Assembly: GCA_018141785.1 (NCBI GenBank)
Contig: CP073341.1
Span: 2,093,422 to 2,157,421 of the forward strand
Length of the DNA stretch: 64,000 nucleotides
Source of the DNA: Candidatus Paraprochloron terpiosi LD05
GTDB taxonomy: Bacteria > Cyanobacteriota > Cyanobacteriia > Cyanobacteriales > Prochloraceae
Reading direction: 5' to 3'
The notes under the pieces are model-generated. The model was not told the DNA's origin. It saw only the letters and a program-made list of their open reading frames with translations, and did not search any database. Shown piece by piece: positions 1-9,631 of this stretch. Position numbers and translations under genes: made by a program. Position 1 is the first letter of the stretch. Each line of letters opens with the position of its first letter.

Positions 1-152
1 AAACAATCCACAGATAAACGCGGATAAACGCAGATATACTCCTGGACTAAATTGACTCTTCGAACTGTGGTACAAAGCTTTCAGAAGATTGTTATAATTA
101 ATACTGATAACTGATAACTGATAACTGGTAACTGCTAACTGCTATAGCAGTT

Positions 153-602
153 TTAGTTTTGGGCTTGAATTTTTAGAGTGTAATCTTTAAATCTTTCCAA
201 ATCAGCCTGAATCGTGGATTCAACTATTCTCCCTAAAAAAAGATTATCCATTAATTTGCCGAGAATGCCGGGAATAGCATAGGCAACAGTTAACTTGACA
301 ATACTGCTGGTGTGGCGGTCGTAAAAACGAATTGCTCCTCGGTTGGGCAAACCATCAATTGATTCCCACTGAATAAGTTGCTGGGGAACCAGTTTTAAAA
401 TGCGGGACAGCCAGCTAAATTCAAAGCCCCCACTGGCTAGTTGCCAACGGGAAATTTCTGGTTTATCTTCCATGATCTGGACTGAATCGATCCACTTCAT
501 CCAACGGGGCATTTGCTCTAGATCTGACCAAAGATTCCACACTAGCTCAATGGGAGCCTCTACTTCAACTTGTACACTATGTTCTAACCAATCAGAGGAC
601 AT
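153..602 (-). CDS. SRPBCC (polyketide cyclase/dehydrase-like) protein
   Basis: About 149 residues with the helix-grip pattern of the START/SRPBCC fold: an opening beta strand followed by a helix (VEVEAPIELVWNLWSDLEQMP), then alternating strands and a long C-terminal helix that includes ADLERFKDYTLK. Such proteins bind hydrophobic ligands; in cyanobacteria similar genes often lie near pigment genes, but the ligand here is unknown. The frame stays open another 35 codons upstream, but the family begins near MSSDWLEHS, so the ATG at 602 is preferred. It is divergent from the bciB-like gene, so the roughly 70 bases between them probably carry both promoters. Confidence 0.8.
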   Translation of the reverse strand: MSSDWLEHSVQVEVEAPIELVWNLWSDLEQMPRWMKWIDSVQIMEDKPEISRWQLASGGFEFSWLSRILKLVPQQLIQWESIDGLPNRGAIRFYDRHTSSIVKLTVAYAIPGILGKLMDNLFLGRIVESTIQADLERFKDYTLKIQAQN

Positions 603-673
603 GTTAGATTCTTGATTATAGGGTAAGTAAAGGATATCATGTTTAGGGAACAGCAGATAAACGCCAATAAAAT

Positions 674-1864
674 ATGAAAGTTTTCCCCCACCAAAAAGCA
701 AGAGCAATCAAACCCGGTAGCCGCCGTCCCGCAAAAGAACTTTGTAGCGACTGTGGTCTCTGTGATACCTATTATATCCATTATGTCAAGGAAGCCTGCG
801 CTTTTCTCAATCAGCAAATTGGGGAACTGGAGGAGGAACACCACGGACGCAGTCGCAACCTAAATTCAGAAGATGAGCGCTATTTTGGCGTCCATCAAGA
901 GATGATGGCGGCGCGAAAACAAGAACCCATTCCCGGTGCTCAGTGGACGGGAATTGTGAGTACGATTGCCTGTGAAATGCTCACGGCTGGTATAGTGGAA
1001 GGGGTTGTCTGTGTTCAGAATACCAAAGAAGACCGCTTCGCCCCCATGCCGGTTATTGCTAGAACACCAGAGGAAGTCTTAGCAGCTAAAGTAAATAAAC
1101 CCACCCTCTCTCCCAATCTTTCTGTCTTAGAACAAGTGGCAGAGTCGGGGATGAAACGGTTGTTAGTCATAGGTGTGGGCTGCCAAATTCAGGCATTACG
1201 AGCAGTAGAGCAGCAGTTGGGCTTAGAAAAACTTTACGTTTTAGGCACTCCCTGTGTGGATAATGTTACTCGTGCTGGGTTGCAAAAGTTCCTGGAAACT
1301 ACCAGCAAATCTCCGGATACGGTGGTACATTATGAGTTTATGCAAGACTTTCGAGTTCATTTCAAACATGAAGATGGCTCTATTGAAAAAGTTCCTTTCT
1401 TTGGGCTGAAAACTAACCAACTGAAAGATGTTTTTGCTCCTTCTTGCATGAGTTGTTTTGACTATGTTAACGGTTTGGCAGATTTAGTGGTGGGTTATAT
1501 GGGTGCCCCTTTTGGTTGGCAATGGATTGTGGTCCGAAATGATTTGGGACGGGAAATGTTGGATTTGGTAAAAGACAAACTGGATACTCAGGCTGTCATG
1601 TCTAAAGGCGATCGCCAACAAGCAGTACAGCAAAGTATCCCCGCCTATGATAAAGGGGTAACTTTACCCCTGTGGGCTGCTAAAATCATGGGGGTAGTTA
1701 TTGAAAAAATTGGTCCCAAGGGTTTGGAATATGCCCGTTTCTCTATTGATTCTCACTTTACCCGCAATTATTTATACCTCAAGCGTAATCATCCCGAAAA
1801 GTTAGATGATCACGTGCCAGAATATGCTAAACAGATAGTAGGGCAATATCAATTACCTGACTAG
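674..1864 (+). CDS. bciB: BciB-type ferredoxin-dependent divinyl (proto)chlorophyllide 8-vinyl reductase
   Basis: 396 residues of the FrhB (coenzyme F420 hydrogenase beta) family. The N terminus has a CSDCGLC-type cysteine cluster (about residues 24-30) and further cysteines lie in APSCMSCFDY (about residue 258), as expected for iron-sulfur binding. The cyanobacterial members (Slr1923 type) reduce the 8-vinyl group of divinyl chlorophyllide; plant relatives are 7-hydroxymethyl-chlorophyll a reductases. Family membership is seen directly; the exact substrate is inferred from the cyanobacterial context. The length is normal and the gene is intact. The start at 674 places the conserved N terminus correctly although no good Shine-Dalgarno is visible. 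Confidence 0.82.
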   Translation: MKVFPHQKARAIKPGSRRPAKELCSDCGLCDTYYIHYVKEACAFLNQQIGELEEEHHGRSRNLNSEDERYFGVHQEMMAARKQEPIPGAQWTGIVSTIACEMLTAGIVEGVVCVQNTKEDRFAPMPVIARTPEEVLAAKVNKPTLSPNLSVLEQVAESGMKRLLVIGVGCQIQALRAVEQQLGLEKLYVLGTPCVDNVTRAGLQKFLETTSKSPDTVVHYEFMQDFRVHFKHEDGSIEKVPFFGLKTNQLKDVFAPSCMSCFDYVNGLADLVVGYMGAPFGWQWIVVRNDLGREMLDLVKDKLDTQAVMSKGDRQQAVQQSIPAYDKGVTLPLWAAKIMGVVIEKIGPKGLEYARFSIDSHFTRNYLYLKRNHPEKLDDHVPEYAKQIVGQYQLPD

Positions 1865-2012
1865 TAATTTATAGGATTTAGGGTGTGCAAGGTGGAAAAT
1901 TGTTGTCTAATAATAACAGGTGGCTGGTGGGCAATACTCTTCGACCCCGCCATTGGTTAAAATCAACATTATTATTGCCCACCCTACGCAAGATACCGAG
2001 ACAATTTAATGT

Positions 2013-2061
2013 TTGACAAATGATTTAAGATTGTTATAATTTATATTCATAGGAGGACACC
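2013..2061 (+). promoter_or_regulatory. Consensus sigma-70 promoter and Shine-Dalgarno of the first coiled-coil gene
   Basis: TTGACA at 2013-2018 and TATAAT at 2035-2040 are separated by 16 bases: perfect -35 and -10 hexamers with a slightly short spacer. Transcription would start near 2047, just before AGGAGG at 2052-2057, giving a very short leader to the ATG at 2067. This block is absent upstream of the second gene copy. Confidence 0.75.
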
Positions 2062-2066
2062 TTAGC

Positions 2067-2528
2067 ATGAATTCTAATCAATCCAATTCCAATTCAAACG
2101 ATCGCCTGGATCGCCTAGAAGCTCTAGTTGCTAATTACGTCGAGACCAGTGTTAAAGAAAGCGCCGAGTTAAAATCGGGACTATCTGAGCTAAAATCGGG
2201 ATTCGCAGAGCTCAAATCGGGATTGAATGAAACGCGCCAACTGGTTAATTCAGTTGCTCGCAGTGCTCAAGCTAACAGCGACGCTATCGCCGAACTGCGG
2301 CGGGAAAGACAAGCTACTGACAAACAAATTGCCCAAACGGGTAAACAAGTTGCTCAGTTAACTCGGGAACTAGCTGATTTTGCTAAAATAACCAAGGAAG
2401 GAGTGGCTAAGTTGATTGAGGATCGGGGGACGATGTTTGAGATGATTCAGTCTCTCAACGATGATAGAGTAAAATGGTCAGAAAACCTGGCGTCTATCGC
2501 CTCTTCTCTGAACAAAATAGCAAAGTAG
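2067..2528 (+). CDS. Coiled-coil protein, tandem copy 1
   Basis: 153 residues, low in hydrophobics and almost entirely predicted helix with heptad-like spacing; no catalytic motif. An internal repeat of seven residues (LKSGLSE, LKSGFAE, LKSGLNE) occurs three times near residues 37-57. The rest (QLVNSVARSAQANSDAIAEL and onward) resembles a trimeric-coil or chemoreceptor-like stalk. Function unknown. It has its own consensus promoter and AGGAGG site. The next gene is a close tandem duplicate differing mainly in repeat number. Confidence 0.75.
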   Translation: MNSNQSNSNSNDRLDRLEALVANYVETSVKESAELKSGLSELKSGFAELKSGLNETRQLVNSVARSAQANSDAIAELRRERQATDKQIAQTGKQVAQLTRELADFAKITKEGVAKLIEDRGTMFEMIQSLNDDRVKWSENLASIASSLNKIAK

Positions 2529-2675
2529 TAGCATGTAGGCGGTGCTCAGGGAAAAATTTTGTAACCCCTGGTTGAAATTAATATGAAGCAAGCCCACCAG
2601 CAGTTGTATAATAATAACAGAGTGGCTGGTGGGCAATGCTCTTGGACACACCCACTAATTAAAATCAATATCATC

Positions 2676-3110
2676 ATGAATTCTAATCAATCCAATTCTA
2701 ATTCAAACGATCGCCTGGATCGCCTGGAAGCTATAGTTGCTCATTACGTCGAGACCAGTGTTAAAGAAAGCGCCGCGCTCAAATTGGGACTCTCGGAGCT
2801 AAAATCGGGACTGGATGAAACCCGCCAACTAGTTAATTCAGTTGCTCGTAGTGCTCAAGCTAACAGCGACGCGATCGCCCAATTGCGGCGAGAAAGACAA
2901 GCTACTGACAAACAAGTTGCTCAGTTAACTCGGGAAGTAGCTGATTTTGTAAAAACAACCAAGGAAGGAGTTGCTAAATTGATTGAGGATAGGGCTACGA
3001 TGTTCGAGATGATTCAATCTCTGAATGATGATAGAGTAAAATGGGCAGAAAACCTGGCGTCTATCGCCTCTTCTCTGAACCAACTAGTTACCAATCGTCT
3101 TGATAGGTAA
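2676..3110 (+). CDS. Coiled-coil protein, tandem copy 2
   Basis: 144 residues, nearly identical to copy 1 through most of its length but with fewer seven-residue repeats and lacking the short KQIAQTG stretch. The ATG at 2676 matches the start of copy 1; the open frame upstream is duplicated intergenic DNA. Bases 2608-2675 match the region about 100 bases upstream of copy 1, and the roughly 95 bases holding the promoter and AGGAGG are missing. Expression would therefore need read-through from copy 1. Its end overlaps the convergent GTPase gene by 23 bases. Confidence 0.65.
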   Translation: MNSNQSNSNSNDRLDRLEAIVAHYVETSVKESAALKLGLSELKSGLDETRQLVNSVARSAQANSDAIAQLRRERQATDKQVAQLTREVADFVKTTKEGVAKLIEDRATMFEMIQSLNDDRVKWAENLASIASSLNQLVTNRLDR

Positions 3111-4674
3111 CTTTTGGCTTTTCCCAATCATCTTTTTCTTTATACTGCCACTCTTCTTCAACTTCTTCTTTTCCTTGCAAAGGTATAATAGCACGTTGGA
3201 TAGCATCGGTAACAAATGATTTGACAAATTCATCTTTGCGACTTAATTGGAACTGTTGCTGCACCACCTCCCTTATCCCTCCATCTCCCCAGTCTAAATC
3301 CTGTTGGCAATACTGGACAAAACTTTTGCCAGCAATGCGGGTTAAATAAGCTGTTGTCACCCCTTGGATTGCTTTTCCCACTAAATAGGTAGCAAAGTTA
3401 GTTTGCAGCGCTCTGGCTAGCAATTCTATGGCACCTTTCACTACTCCTAAACTCACCATGGTTTTACCTAAGGACATGGCTAATTCTTTCGCCTGATCGC
3501 CTTTTAATTCTCTCCCATAGATTTGGCCAATTTCTACCACCATTTGGGTATTCACTGCTGCTGCTGCTAACATATCTAATACAGGTAAAGGGGTTACTGC
3601 AATTACTGCCCCACTGATCCACTGATACCGTTCAATTACCACCTCTGCTTGACGTCGTCGCTGTTTGGAAATTATCTTCTGAGTCTCTTCTCCTAAACGC
3701 ACCGATTGTAATAAGATATTATCCGCAAGGAGGTCGTCTCCTTCCGCCCGCAACACTACCGCTAACCGTTTGATTAAGGGTAGCACTTCTGGTTCTGGTT
3801 CGATAATTTCCCCAGATTGTAACTGCACTGGTTGGGGGTTAGCAGCAATAGGAATCACGTCTGCTGGAGAAATAAAATCTCTTACTTTTTCCCGCAACCG
3901 GGTGAGAATGATTTCTTGTTCTTCATGGGGATAGAGGTCGATTTTGTTAAATACTAAGAGCGATCGCTTGCCAATTTCCGTTAAAGCTTGTAGAGGTTTC
4001 CATTCTGACTGACGTAAGTCATTGTCTACTACCAAGAGTAACAAATCAGCTTCTGTTGCCAATTGGAGGGCTAAGTCTTCCCTTTGGGTTCCTTCAGCAG
4101 AGGCTTCTAAAATTCCTGGTGTGTCCATAATCAAAATTTCACGAACCACCTCCCCCAATTTGAGACGATAAGTTTTCCCTACCGGAGTGGTTCCCATGGT
4201 AGCTTCCACGTTCCCCACCATTTCCCCGATTAAACTATTAATGAGGGAGGTCTTACCCGCAGAAGCGGTACCGAAGACTACTACTTGCAGTTCTCTCCTG
4301 GCCAGGTTTTCCTCTATTTCCCGGGCTGAACTGAGTAAGGCTTGTTGGGCTACCTTATCTTGAATGTGCTTTACTTGCTGCTTGACTGCCTCCAGGGTGG
4401 TGGTAGCAGCTTCTGTCTTATCTTGGGGTATTCTAGCACTTGGTTGAATTTTGCGGTAACTCTTAGGGTTAGAGAAGTTGAAGTAATGGTTTAGGAAAAC
4501 GAAGAGGATGAACCCCAAGAAGATTATAATCAGTAATATTAGTAAATTAGCTAACAGTGGTGCATTCCCAGCAACTTCCATGAACAGTCCGTAAAGGGAA
4601 CTCACCAACCAGATCGTCATGGAGAGGATGATGAACAGACCGATAAAGAGGATAATTAGGCGAGACTGGGGCAT
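3088..4674 (-). CDS. Membrane-anchored Era-like GTPase with DUF697 domain
   Basis: 528 residues. Two N-terminal membrane segments (about 6-30 and 41-63) are followed by a GTPase domain with G1 GTASAGKTS (135-143), G3 DTPG (184-187) and G4 NKID (243-246). The C-terminal half (about 330-480) has the hydrophobic DUF697/YcjF-type segment. Such cyanobacterial proteins are thought to be membrane-associated GTPases, but no substrate process is established. The gene is intact, faces the coiled-coil genes and overlaps the last of them by 23 bases. Confidence 0.85.
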   Translation of the reverse strand: MPQSRLIILFIGLFIILSMTIWLVSSLYGLFMEVAGNAPLLANLLILLIIIFLGFILFVFLNHYFNFSNPKSYRKIQPSARIPQDKTEAATTTLEAVKQQVKHIQDKVAQQALLSSAREIEENLARRELQVVVFGTASAGKTSLINSLIGEMVGNVEATMGTTPVGKTYRLKLGEVVREILIMDTPGILEASAEGTQREDLALQLATEADLLLLVVDNDLRQSEWKPLQALTEIGKRSLLVFNKIDLYPHEEQEIILTRLREKVRDFISPADVIPIAANPQPVQLQSGEIIEPEPEVLPLIKRLAVVLRAEGDDLLADNILLQSVRLGEETQKIISKQRRRQAEVVIERYQWISGAVIAVTPLPVLDMLAAAAVNTQMVVEIGQIYGRELKGDQAKELAMSLGKTMVSLGVVKGAIELLARALQTNFATYLVGKAIQGVTTAYLTRIAGKSFVQYCQQDLDWGDGGIREVVQQQFQLSRKDEFVKSFVTDAIQRAIIPLQGKEEVEEEWQYKEKDDWEKPKVTYQDDW

Positions 4675-4783
4675 AGTAGGGTGTGGGGGAATAGTTCCAC
4701 CCAGAGACGCAGAGACGCAGAGAGGTGGGGAGAAGAGAAGATAGTAGGTTGGACTAAAACCATGATAATAAGTAGATGACTAT

Positions 4784-4812
4784 TTGTCAAGTGTGTTACC
4801 CTGACTTATATC
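4784..4812 (+). promoter_or_regulatory. Possible promoter upstream of the DUF937 gene
   Basis: TTGTCA (4784-4789), 17 bases, TATATC (4807-4812). One mismatch in the -35 and one in the -10. It points toward the gene at 4903. Confidence 0.35.
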
Positions 4813-4902
4813 TTGTAAAAAATCCAATTCCCCTTCCCCCCCGTCTTTGCGCCTTAGCGCGATAAAAATATTAAATTAGTTTCCATAAGGAGCATAGCAA
4901 AA

Positions 4903-5367
4903 ATGGGCTTATTTGACAAAATCCTGTCAGCAGTAGATAATCCGGAACAAGAAGCTAGTGCCGATGGATTAGGTAGTATCTTGGACACGGTACAGCAACT
5001 AGCTAGTAACCACGAGACTAGTCCCACAGCATTACAGTCCGCTATGTCCATTGTGGGGAATTATACTCGCTCTGCCCTGCAAGAAAAACGCAGCACTGAG
5101 GGGGAAGGATCTGTAGAGCAGATTATCAGTCAATTCGGTGGTACTCAGGCTAGCACTCAAGTGGTGCAGATGCTCTTTAATACCTCTCAAATGCAAAATA
5201 TGCTTGGGGAAGTAGGGAATAAGACTGGTATTCCCGAGTCTGTGATTCAAACTATGTTACCAACCCTCGTTCCCTTGGTACTCAATTTCCTAAAGACTGG
5301 GAATGGAGATGGGGATGTGGATCTAGCGGATGCAATGCAGATGATGGGTAAATATTTGAATCGGTGA
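4903..5367 (+). CDS. DUF937 family protein
   Basis: 154 residues with the pattern of DUF937: an N-terminal MGLFDKIL helix, a central glutamine/serine-rich region, and the conserved NKTGIPESVIQTMLPTLVPLVLNFL segment followed by an acidic stretch. Role unknown; homologs are small soluble helical proteins. AAGGAG (4887-4892) lies a reasonable distance from the ATG. It stands alone between the divergent GTPase and convergent hemJ. Confidence 0.75.
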   Translation: MGLFDKILSAVDNPEQEASADGLGSILDTVQQLASNHETSPTALQSAMSIVGNYTRSALQEKRSTEGEGSVEQIISQFGGTQASTQVVQMLFNTSQMQNMLGEVGNKTGIPESVIQTMLPTLVPLVLNFLKTGNGDGDVDLADAMQMMGKYLNR

Positions 5368-5460
5368 TCTAGCGCGAGTGTAGGGTGTAGGGTGTAGGGC
5401 GCACAGCGGTACGCCCCTACTAACACCTGCACGGAGCGCTATAATTGTCAAGGTACGTGG

Positions 5461-6051
5461 TTACTGGTTACTGTCATGGTACGAGGTCACTGAAAGAGCT
5501 GGTAACTGTTTGTCAGCGTCTTGTCTTCGCTTTTTGGCGTAAAGTTGAATGGCTGCTACCATGGAGATAATCAAGGCCACAATTAGCCAGGTAGTTAAAT
5601 CCAAGGGGAGGCTGTTTTTGAAGACAGCGAGCAAGACAATGACTACTAAGAGGAGGGTGGGGGCTTCGTTTAATGCTCTAAATTGTTGACCAGTCCATTG
5701 ACACTCCCCTCGTTCTAACTTTTTCCTCATTTTGCCGCAGTAGAAATGATAGAAGATTAAGAGGGCAACAAATGCTAGTTTGACGTGTAACCAAGGCGCT
5801 CTTAACACCTCTGGTTCCGTGGAGATTAAGCCGATCGCCATTACTATTGTCACCAACATCCCTGGAGTGGTTATAATACTGTAGAGACGTTTCTCCATGA
5901 GGACGTACTGCTTTTTGAGGATGGTTTTTGCAGGTTCCGGTTCTCCTTCCGCTTCTGCGTGATAAACAAAGAGTCGCACGAGGTAAAATAAGCCCGCAAA
6001 CCAGACGACGATACCAATGAGATGAAATGCTTTGAACCAAGAATAGGCCAT
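5461..6051 (-). CDS. hemJ: Protoporphyrinogen IX oxidase HemJ
   Basis: 196 residues, an integral membrane protein with four to five hydrophobic segments. The opening FKAFHLIGIVVWFAGLFYLVRLF contains the conserved histidine of the HemJ (Slr1790) family, followed by the conserved QYVLMEKRLYSIITTPGM segment. HemJ oxidises protoporphyrinogen IX to protoporphyrin IX, the last step shared by heme and chlorophyll synthesis. The 3 prime end runs into a short dispersed repeat (GTACCATGAC), so the last residues may be repeat-derived. Confidence 0.9.
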   Translation of the reverse strand: MAYSWFKAFHLIGIVVWFAGLFYLVRLFVYHAEAEGEPEPAKTILKKQYVLMEKRLYSIITTPGMLVTIVMAIGLISTEPEVLRAPWLHVKLAFVALLIFYHFYCGKMRKKLERGECQWTGQQFRALNEAPTLLLVVIVLLAVFKNSLPLDLTTWLIVALIISMVAAIQLYAKKRRQDADKQLPALSVTSYHDSNQ

Positions 6052-6119
6052 TTAATTATATTCCATGGAATTTAAGATTTAATCATATAATATAATGCAC
6101 CCTAAACCCCACACGGTTT

Positions 6120-6359
6120 TTACTGTTGTTCCAGCTTTTCTTTCGACTCCCCCCAGTAAGCACTGCACGTCCAGGTTTCCTGGGTGCCATTTTGGTTAAC
6201 TCTCCAGCGATAAATAACAGCTTTGGGTTCGACTCCCACTTCGATTAGCTTTGCATCCATGTAATACTTCATCTGGGTTTTCTTCATCTCTTTATATGCT
6301 TGGGGTCTGGATCTGCTCCAACTTTTGGACATATGTGCTTGAGTGGGCTTTTTCGCCAT
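6120..6359 (-). CDS. Conserved small hypothetical protein
   Basis: 79 residues, basic, with an aromatic C-terminal half (VIYRWRVNQNGTQETWTCSAYWGES) that looks like a small beta sheet. No known domain recognised. GAGGAAA lies about nine bases upstream of the ATG, supporting translation. Located between urtA and hemJ on the same strand. Confidence 0.6.
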   Translation of the reverse strand: MAKKPTQAHMSKSWSRSRPQAYKEMKKTQMKYYMDAKLIEVGVEPKAVIYRWRVNQNGTQETWTCSAYWGESKEKLEQQ

Positions 6360-6505
6360 CTTGTCAATTTCCTCTTTCTTATTTTTTCCAAGCTAGCTTA
6401 CTATTTGCTACAAGATTTAGAGAATAAATTTTATCGCGATGAGTAATTCTAGCATTCTCTCCCTACCTCTCTGCGCCTCTGGGCCTCTGCGTGAAACCAA
6501 CTCCC

Positions 6506-7777
6506 TCAAATCTTATACTTCCCCCCCTTGCTCGGATCGCTCCAATCGCAACCATAGCCTTTAGTTGCGGCAACATATTGGTTCCAGGGTTCCGGTTCTA
6601 AGGGACCGTCAGTAGACCAGACGATATCAAAGAGACCATCATCTCTTACCTTACCAATGCGCACGGTTTTGGTAATATGATGGTTAGCTTTCATGGTAAC
6701 CTTCCCTTCCGGTGCATCAAAGCTTTGCCCAATGGCAGCCATGCGCACTTTTTCCAAATCATCCGCAGTCCCTGCCTTTTCTACCGCCTGTTTCCAGAGA
6801 TAGACCATAATATAGGCAGCCTCCATGGGGTCGTTAGTCACCCGATCCTCCCCGTACTCAGCCTTGAACCTTTTCACCCATTCCTTATTCTGGGGGGTAT
6901 CCACAGTTTGGAAGTAATTCCAGGCTGCATAATGACCCACAAGAAAATCCTTCCCGATCTGTCGCACTTCTTCCTCAGCAATACTCACAGACATAGTAGG
7001 ATATTTATCTGGTGTGAGTCCAGAACTCTTGAGCTGTTTGAAGAAAGCTGCATTACTATCTCCATTGAGGCTATTAAAAATAACCCCCCCATTGGGGAGT
7101 GCTCCCTTAATTTTGCTGATAATCCCTGTAACTTCTATATTCCCCAAAGGCAGATAGTCCTCCCCAACGGTAGTACCACCTTTTGCCTTCAATTGCTCCT
7201 TGATAATGGTATTAGCAGTGCGGGGGAAAACATAGTCTGAACCCACGAGGAAAAACTCCTTGCCTTTGTTTGCCAGCAACCAATCCACGGCAGGTTCAAT
7301 TTGTTGGTTGGGAGTCGCACCAGTGTAAAAGATATTCTTAGAGCATTCCTGTCCTTCATACTGAACCGGATACCACAACATATGGTTCTTCGATTCAAAA
7401 ACATCCTTCACCGCTTTGCGACTGGCGGAAGTCCAGCACCCAAAGATAGTTACCACTTGGTCCTTCTCAATGAGCTTTTCGGCTTTTTCGGCAAAAGTTG
7501 GCCAATCGGAAGATCCGTCCTCCTGAACCACCTCAATTTGCTTACCCAGTACCCCTCCAGCGGCGTTAATTTCTTGAATGGCCAGCATTTCAGCATCCAC
7601 CACTGTCCTTTCGCTAATGGCCAGGGTACCGCTGTAAGAGTGGAGAATCCCCACCTTAATGATATCCCCGCCCCCACCAGAAGTAGGGCTACCACCGCAG
7701 GCTTTCAGCAACAGACTGGTGCCCAAACCAGCAGAACCATAGATTAAAAATTTCCTTCGTCCTAGTCCTTGTGCCAT
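6506..7777 (-). CDS. urtA: Urea ABC transporter substrate-binding lipoprotein UrtA
   Basis: 423 residues. The N terminus has twin arginines (RRKFL, residues 7-11), a hydrophobic stretch and a lipobox LKAC ending at Cys27, so it is a probable Tat-exported lipoprotein. The mature part ([16 protein letters not shown]..., [12 protein letters not shown]..., NYFQTVDTP) is the UrtA subgroup of amide/urea-binding proteins that feed the UrtBCDE permease. The urtBCDE genes are not adjacent, which is unusual because they normally form one operon. Upstream lies a candidate NtcA-type promoter. Confidence 0.9.
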   Translation of the reverse strand: MAQGLGRRKFLIYGSAGLGTSLLLKACGGSPTSGGGGDIIKVGILHSYSGTLAISERTVVDAEMLAIQEINAAGGVLGKQIEVVQEDGSSDWPTFAEKAEKLIEKDQVVTIFGCWTSASRKAVKDVFESKNHMLWYPVQYEGQECSKNIFYTGATPNQQIEPAVDWLLANKGKEFFLVGSDYVFPRTANTIIKEQLKAKGGTTVGEDYLPLGNIEVTGIISKIKGALPNGGVIFNSLNGDSNAAFFKQLKSSGLTPDKYPTMSVSIAEEEVRQIGKDFLVGHYAAWNYFQTVDTPQNKEWVKRFKAEYGEDRVTNDPMEAAYIMVYLWKQAVEKAGTADDLEKVRMAAIGQSFDAPEGKVTMKANHHITKTVRIGKVRDDGLFDIVWSTDGPLEPEPWNQYVAATKGYGCDWSDPSKGGKYKI

Positions 7778-7823
7778 GATATAATTAATTGTGAGTAAAC
7801 CATATTGCCTTGTCGAGGGTTAT

Positions 7824-7866
7824 ATCCTATATGGCTGGGGGTCAGATAAAATGTCATCTTGGATAC
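7824..7866 (-). promoter_or_regulatory. Candidate NtcA-activated promoter of urtA
   Basis: Read on the minus strand, GTA-N8-GAC occupies 7866-7853 (consensus GTA-N8-TAC, one mismatch). After 23 bases comes TAGGAT (7829-7824), matching the TAN3T -10 box. Spacing matches class II NtcA promoters, and urt genes are classic NtcA targets. Seen in sequence; binding is inferred. Confidence 0.5.
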
Positions 7867-7960
7867 ATTTTACAAAAATTAACAATTCCCCCTTGACATT
7901 TGGGATAATATAGTAGTTTAATGGAAGTAGATGGAAAACATTGTGTGAGTGAGGAAAACC

Positions 7961-9598
7961 ATGAGCAAAATACTCTGGTCCATATTATTGACAAGTCCCA
8001 TGGCCTTAATGGCATCCGCCACGGTCGCCATAGCCCAAGAGGTTCAAACCCCAACGGAACAAGCACAAAGGACTGTGCTGGAAAAACTAGAGCAATACAG
8101 CCGCGAAGGCAACTCCCGTTCCCTGGGACAAGTAAACAGCGTGGATCAGTTGCGGGACGTTGACCCGGGACACTGGGCATACCAAGCATTAAAGAACGTA
8201 ATCGATAAATACGGTTGTATGCGGGGCTACCCAGACAGAACCTTCCGAGGCAATCAAGGATTAACCCGCTACGAATTTGCTGCCACCTTGAACCAGTGCC
8301 TGCAGAGGATTGAGGAATTCATTGTCGGTGACAAAAAACCGACCCCGATCACTCCTCGGGATGATCGCCAGATCCGGCGTTTGGTGAGCGAGTTTGAAGC
8401 AGAATTAGCCATTCTCGGCGCTCGGGTAGACGACATCGAAGGGCGAGTAGATTTCCTGGAAGACCACCAGTTCTCCACTACTACCAAACTGGAAGGAGAA
8501 GTAGTATTTGCTATCTCTGATGCTTTCGGTGGCCCTGATGGAGGTACCGATAACACAGTCTTTCAAGACCGGGTGCGTTTAGCTTTCGTTTCCAGCTTTA
8601 CCGGGAAAGATGCCCTCTACACTCGTCTCGGTGCAGGGAATTTCGGTGGCTTTAGTACTACGGATCAAGGTGTTGCTGTTCATGACTTTGACAATGGCAA
8701 CAACATAGAGATAGACTGGCTGGCATATTACTTCCCTATTGGGGATAAAGGCCAAGTTTACCTTGCCGCTGCCTATCCCCTGTGGCAGGATATCGCCCCC
8801 ACAGTGAGTCCCTATTTAGAGGGCTTCACAGGAGCTAACAACGCTATCACTAGCTTCGGCGAATCCAGCCCTATTTACAAGATAGGCTTAGCTAACGGGG
8901 GTGGTATCGCAGCCAATTATGAGATTTCCGATCAGGTTACCCTCACTGGAGGTTACTTTGGGGGCAATTCATTCGATCCTTCTGAAGGACAAGGTCTGTT
9001 CAACGGGGAATACTCTGCCTTAGGACAAATAACTTGGACTCCTAGTGACAAATTCCAGTTGGCTGCTACCTATGTCAATGCTTACTTCAACGATAGTTTA
9101 GATGATGACGGCAACTTTTTAGGTGAGAACGGCATCTTCGACTTAGGGGTAGGTACTACCAACGCCGGGCAGCCTTTTGGTGACGGCGCAGCTTTAATCA
9201 CCAATTCCTACGGGGCTGAGGTAGCCTACAAATTCTCCGACAAATTTGCGGTGAATGGTTTCTTTGGCTACACTGACGCCCAGCAAACCTCAGGGGGAGA
9301 TGGCAGCGCTGAAATTTGGTACTATGGCTTAGGACTTGCATTCCCTGACTTAGGTAAAGAAGGGAACCTGGGGGGTATAATAGTAGGTGCAGAGCCTTAT
9401 GTTGGCGGTTGTGATAATTGCCCCGAAGGAGCAGTAGACAGCACCGCTATTCACGTGGAAGGCTTCTACCGGTATGCTATCAACGACCATATCTCCGTAA
9501 CACCTGGTATTGTCTGGATCGCTGCTCCATTTGGCGTTGGCGAAAGCAGCAATGATAGTGTTGTCATCGGCACCATCAGAACTACCTTTAGCTTCTAA
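7961..9598 (+). CDS. SLH-domain OprB-family outer-membrane porin
   Basis: 545 residues from the ATG at 7961, which has GAGG upstream (the GTG at 7949 is less likely). A signal peptide ends at about AIA-QE. One SLH domain follows (VDPGHWAYQALKNVIDKYGCM to LTRYEFAATLNQCLQRI), then a short coiled coil and a beta-barrel with many alternating aromatic strands ending in phenylalanine. This is the cyanobacterial SomA/B-like porin (often called iron uptake porin), anchored to peptidoglycan by its SLH domain. It is followed by an intrinsic terminator. Confidence 0.88.
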   Translation: MSKILWSILLTSPMALMASATVAIAQEVQTPTEQAQRTVLEKLEQYSREGNSRSLGQVNSVDQLRDVDPGHWAYQALKNVIDKYGCMRGYPDRTFRGNQGLTRYEFAATLNQCLQRIEEFIVGDKKPTPITPRDDRQIRRLVSEFEAELAILGARVDDIEGRVDFLEDHQFSTTTKLEGEVVFAISDAFGGPDGGTDNTVFQDRVRLAFVSSFTGKDALYTRLGAGNFGGFSTTDQGVAVHDFDNGNNIEIDWLAYYFPIGDKGQVYLAAAYPLWQDIAPTVSPYLEGFTGANNAITSFGESSPIYKIGLANGGGIAANYEISDQVTLTGGYFGGNSFDPSEGQGLFNGEYSALGQITWTPSDKFQLAATYVNAYFNDSLDDDGNFLGENGIFDLGVGTTNAGQPFGDGAALITNSYGAEVAYKFSDKFAVNGFFGYTDAQQTSGGDGSAEIWYYGLGLAFPDLGKEGNLGGIIVGAEPYVGGCDNCPEGAVDSTAIHVEGFYRYAINDHISVTPGIVWIAAPFGVGESSNDSVVIGTIRTTFSF

Positions 9599-9631
9599 AG
9601 GTCATAAAATACAGCATAAATAAAGTATAAG

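Noticed and set aside
7892..7915. Sigma-70 promoter for the porin gene
   Set aside because: A TTGACA is present at 7892-7897, but no acceptable -10 box lies at 16-18 bases.
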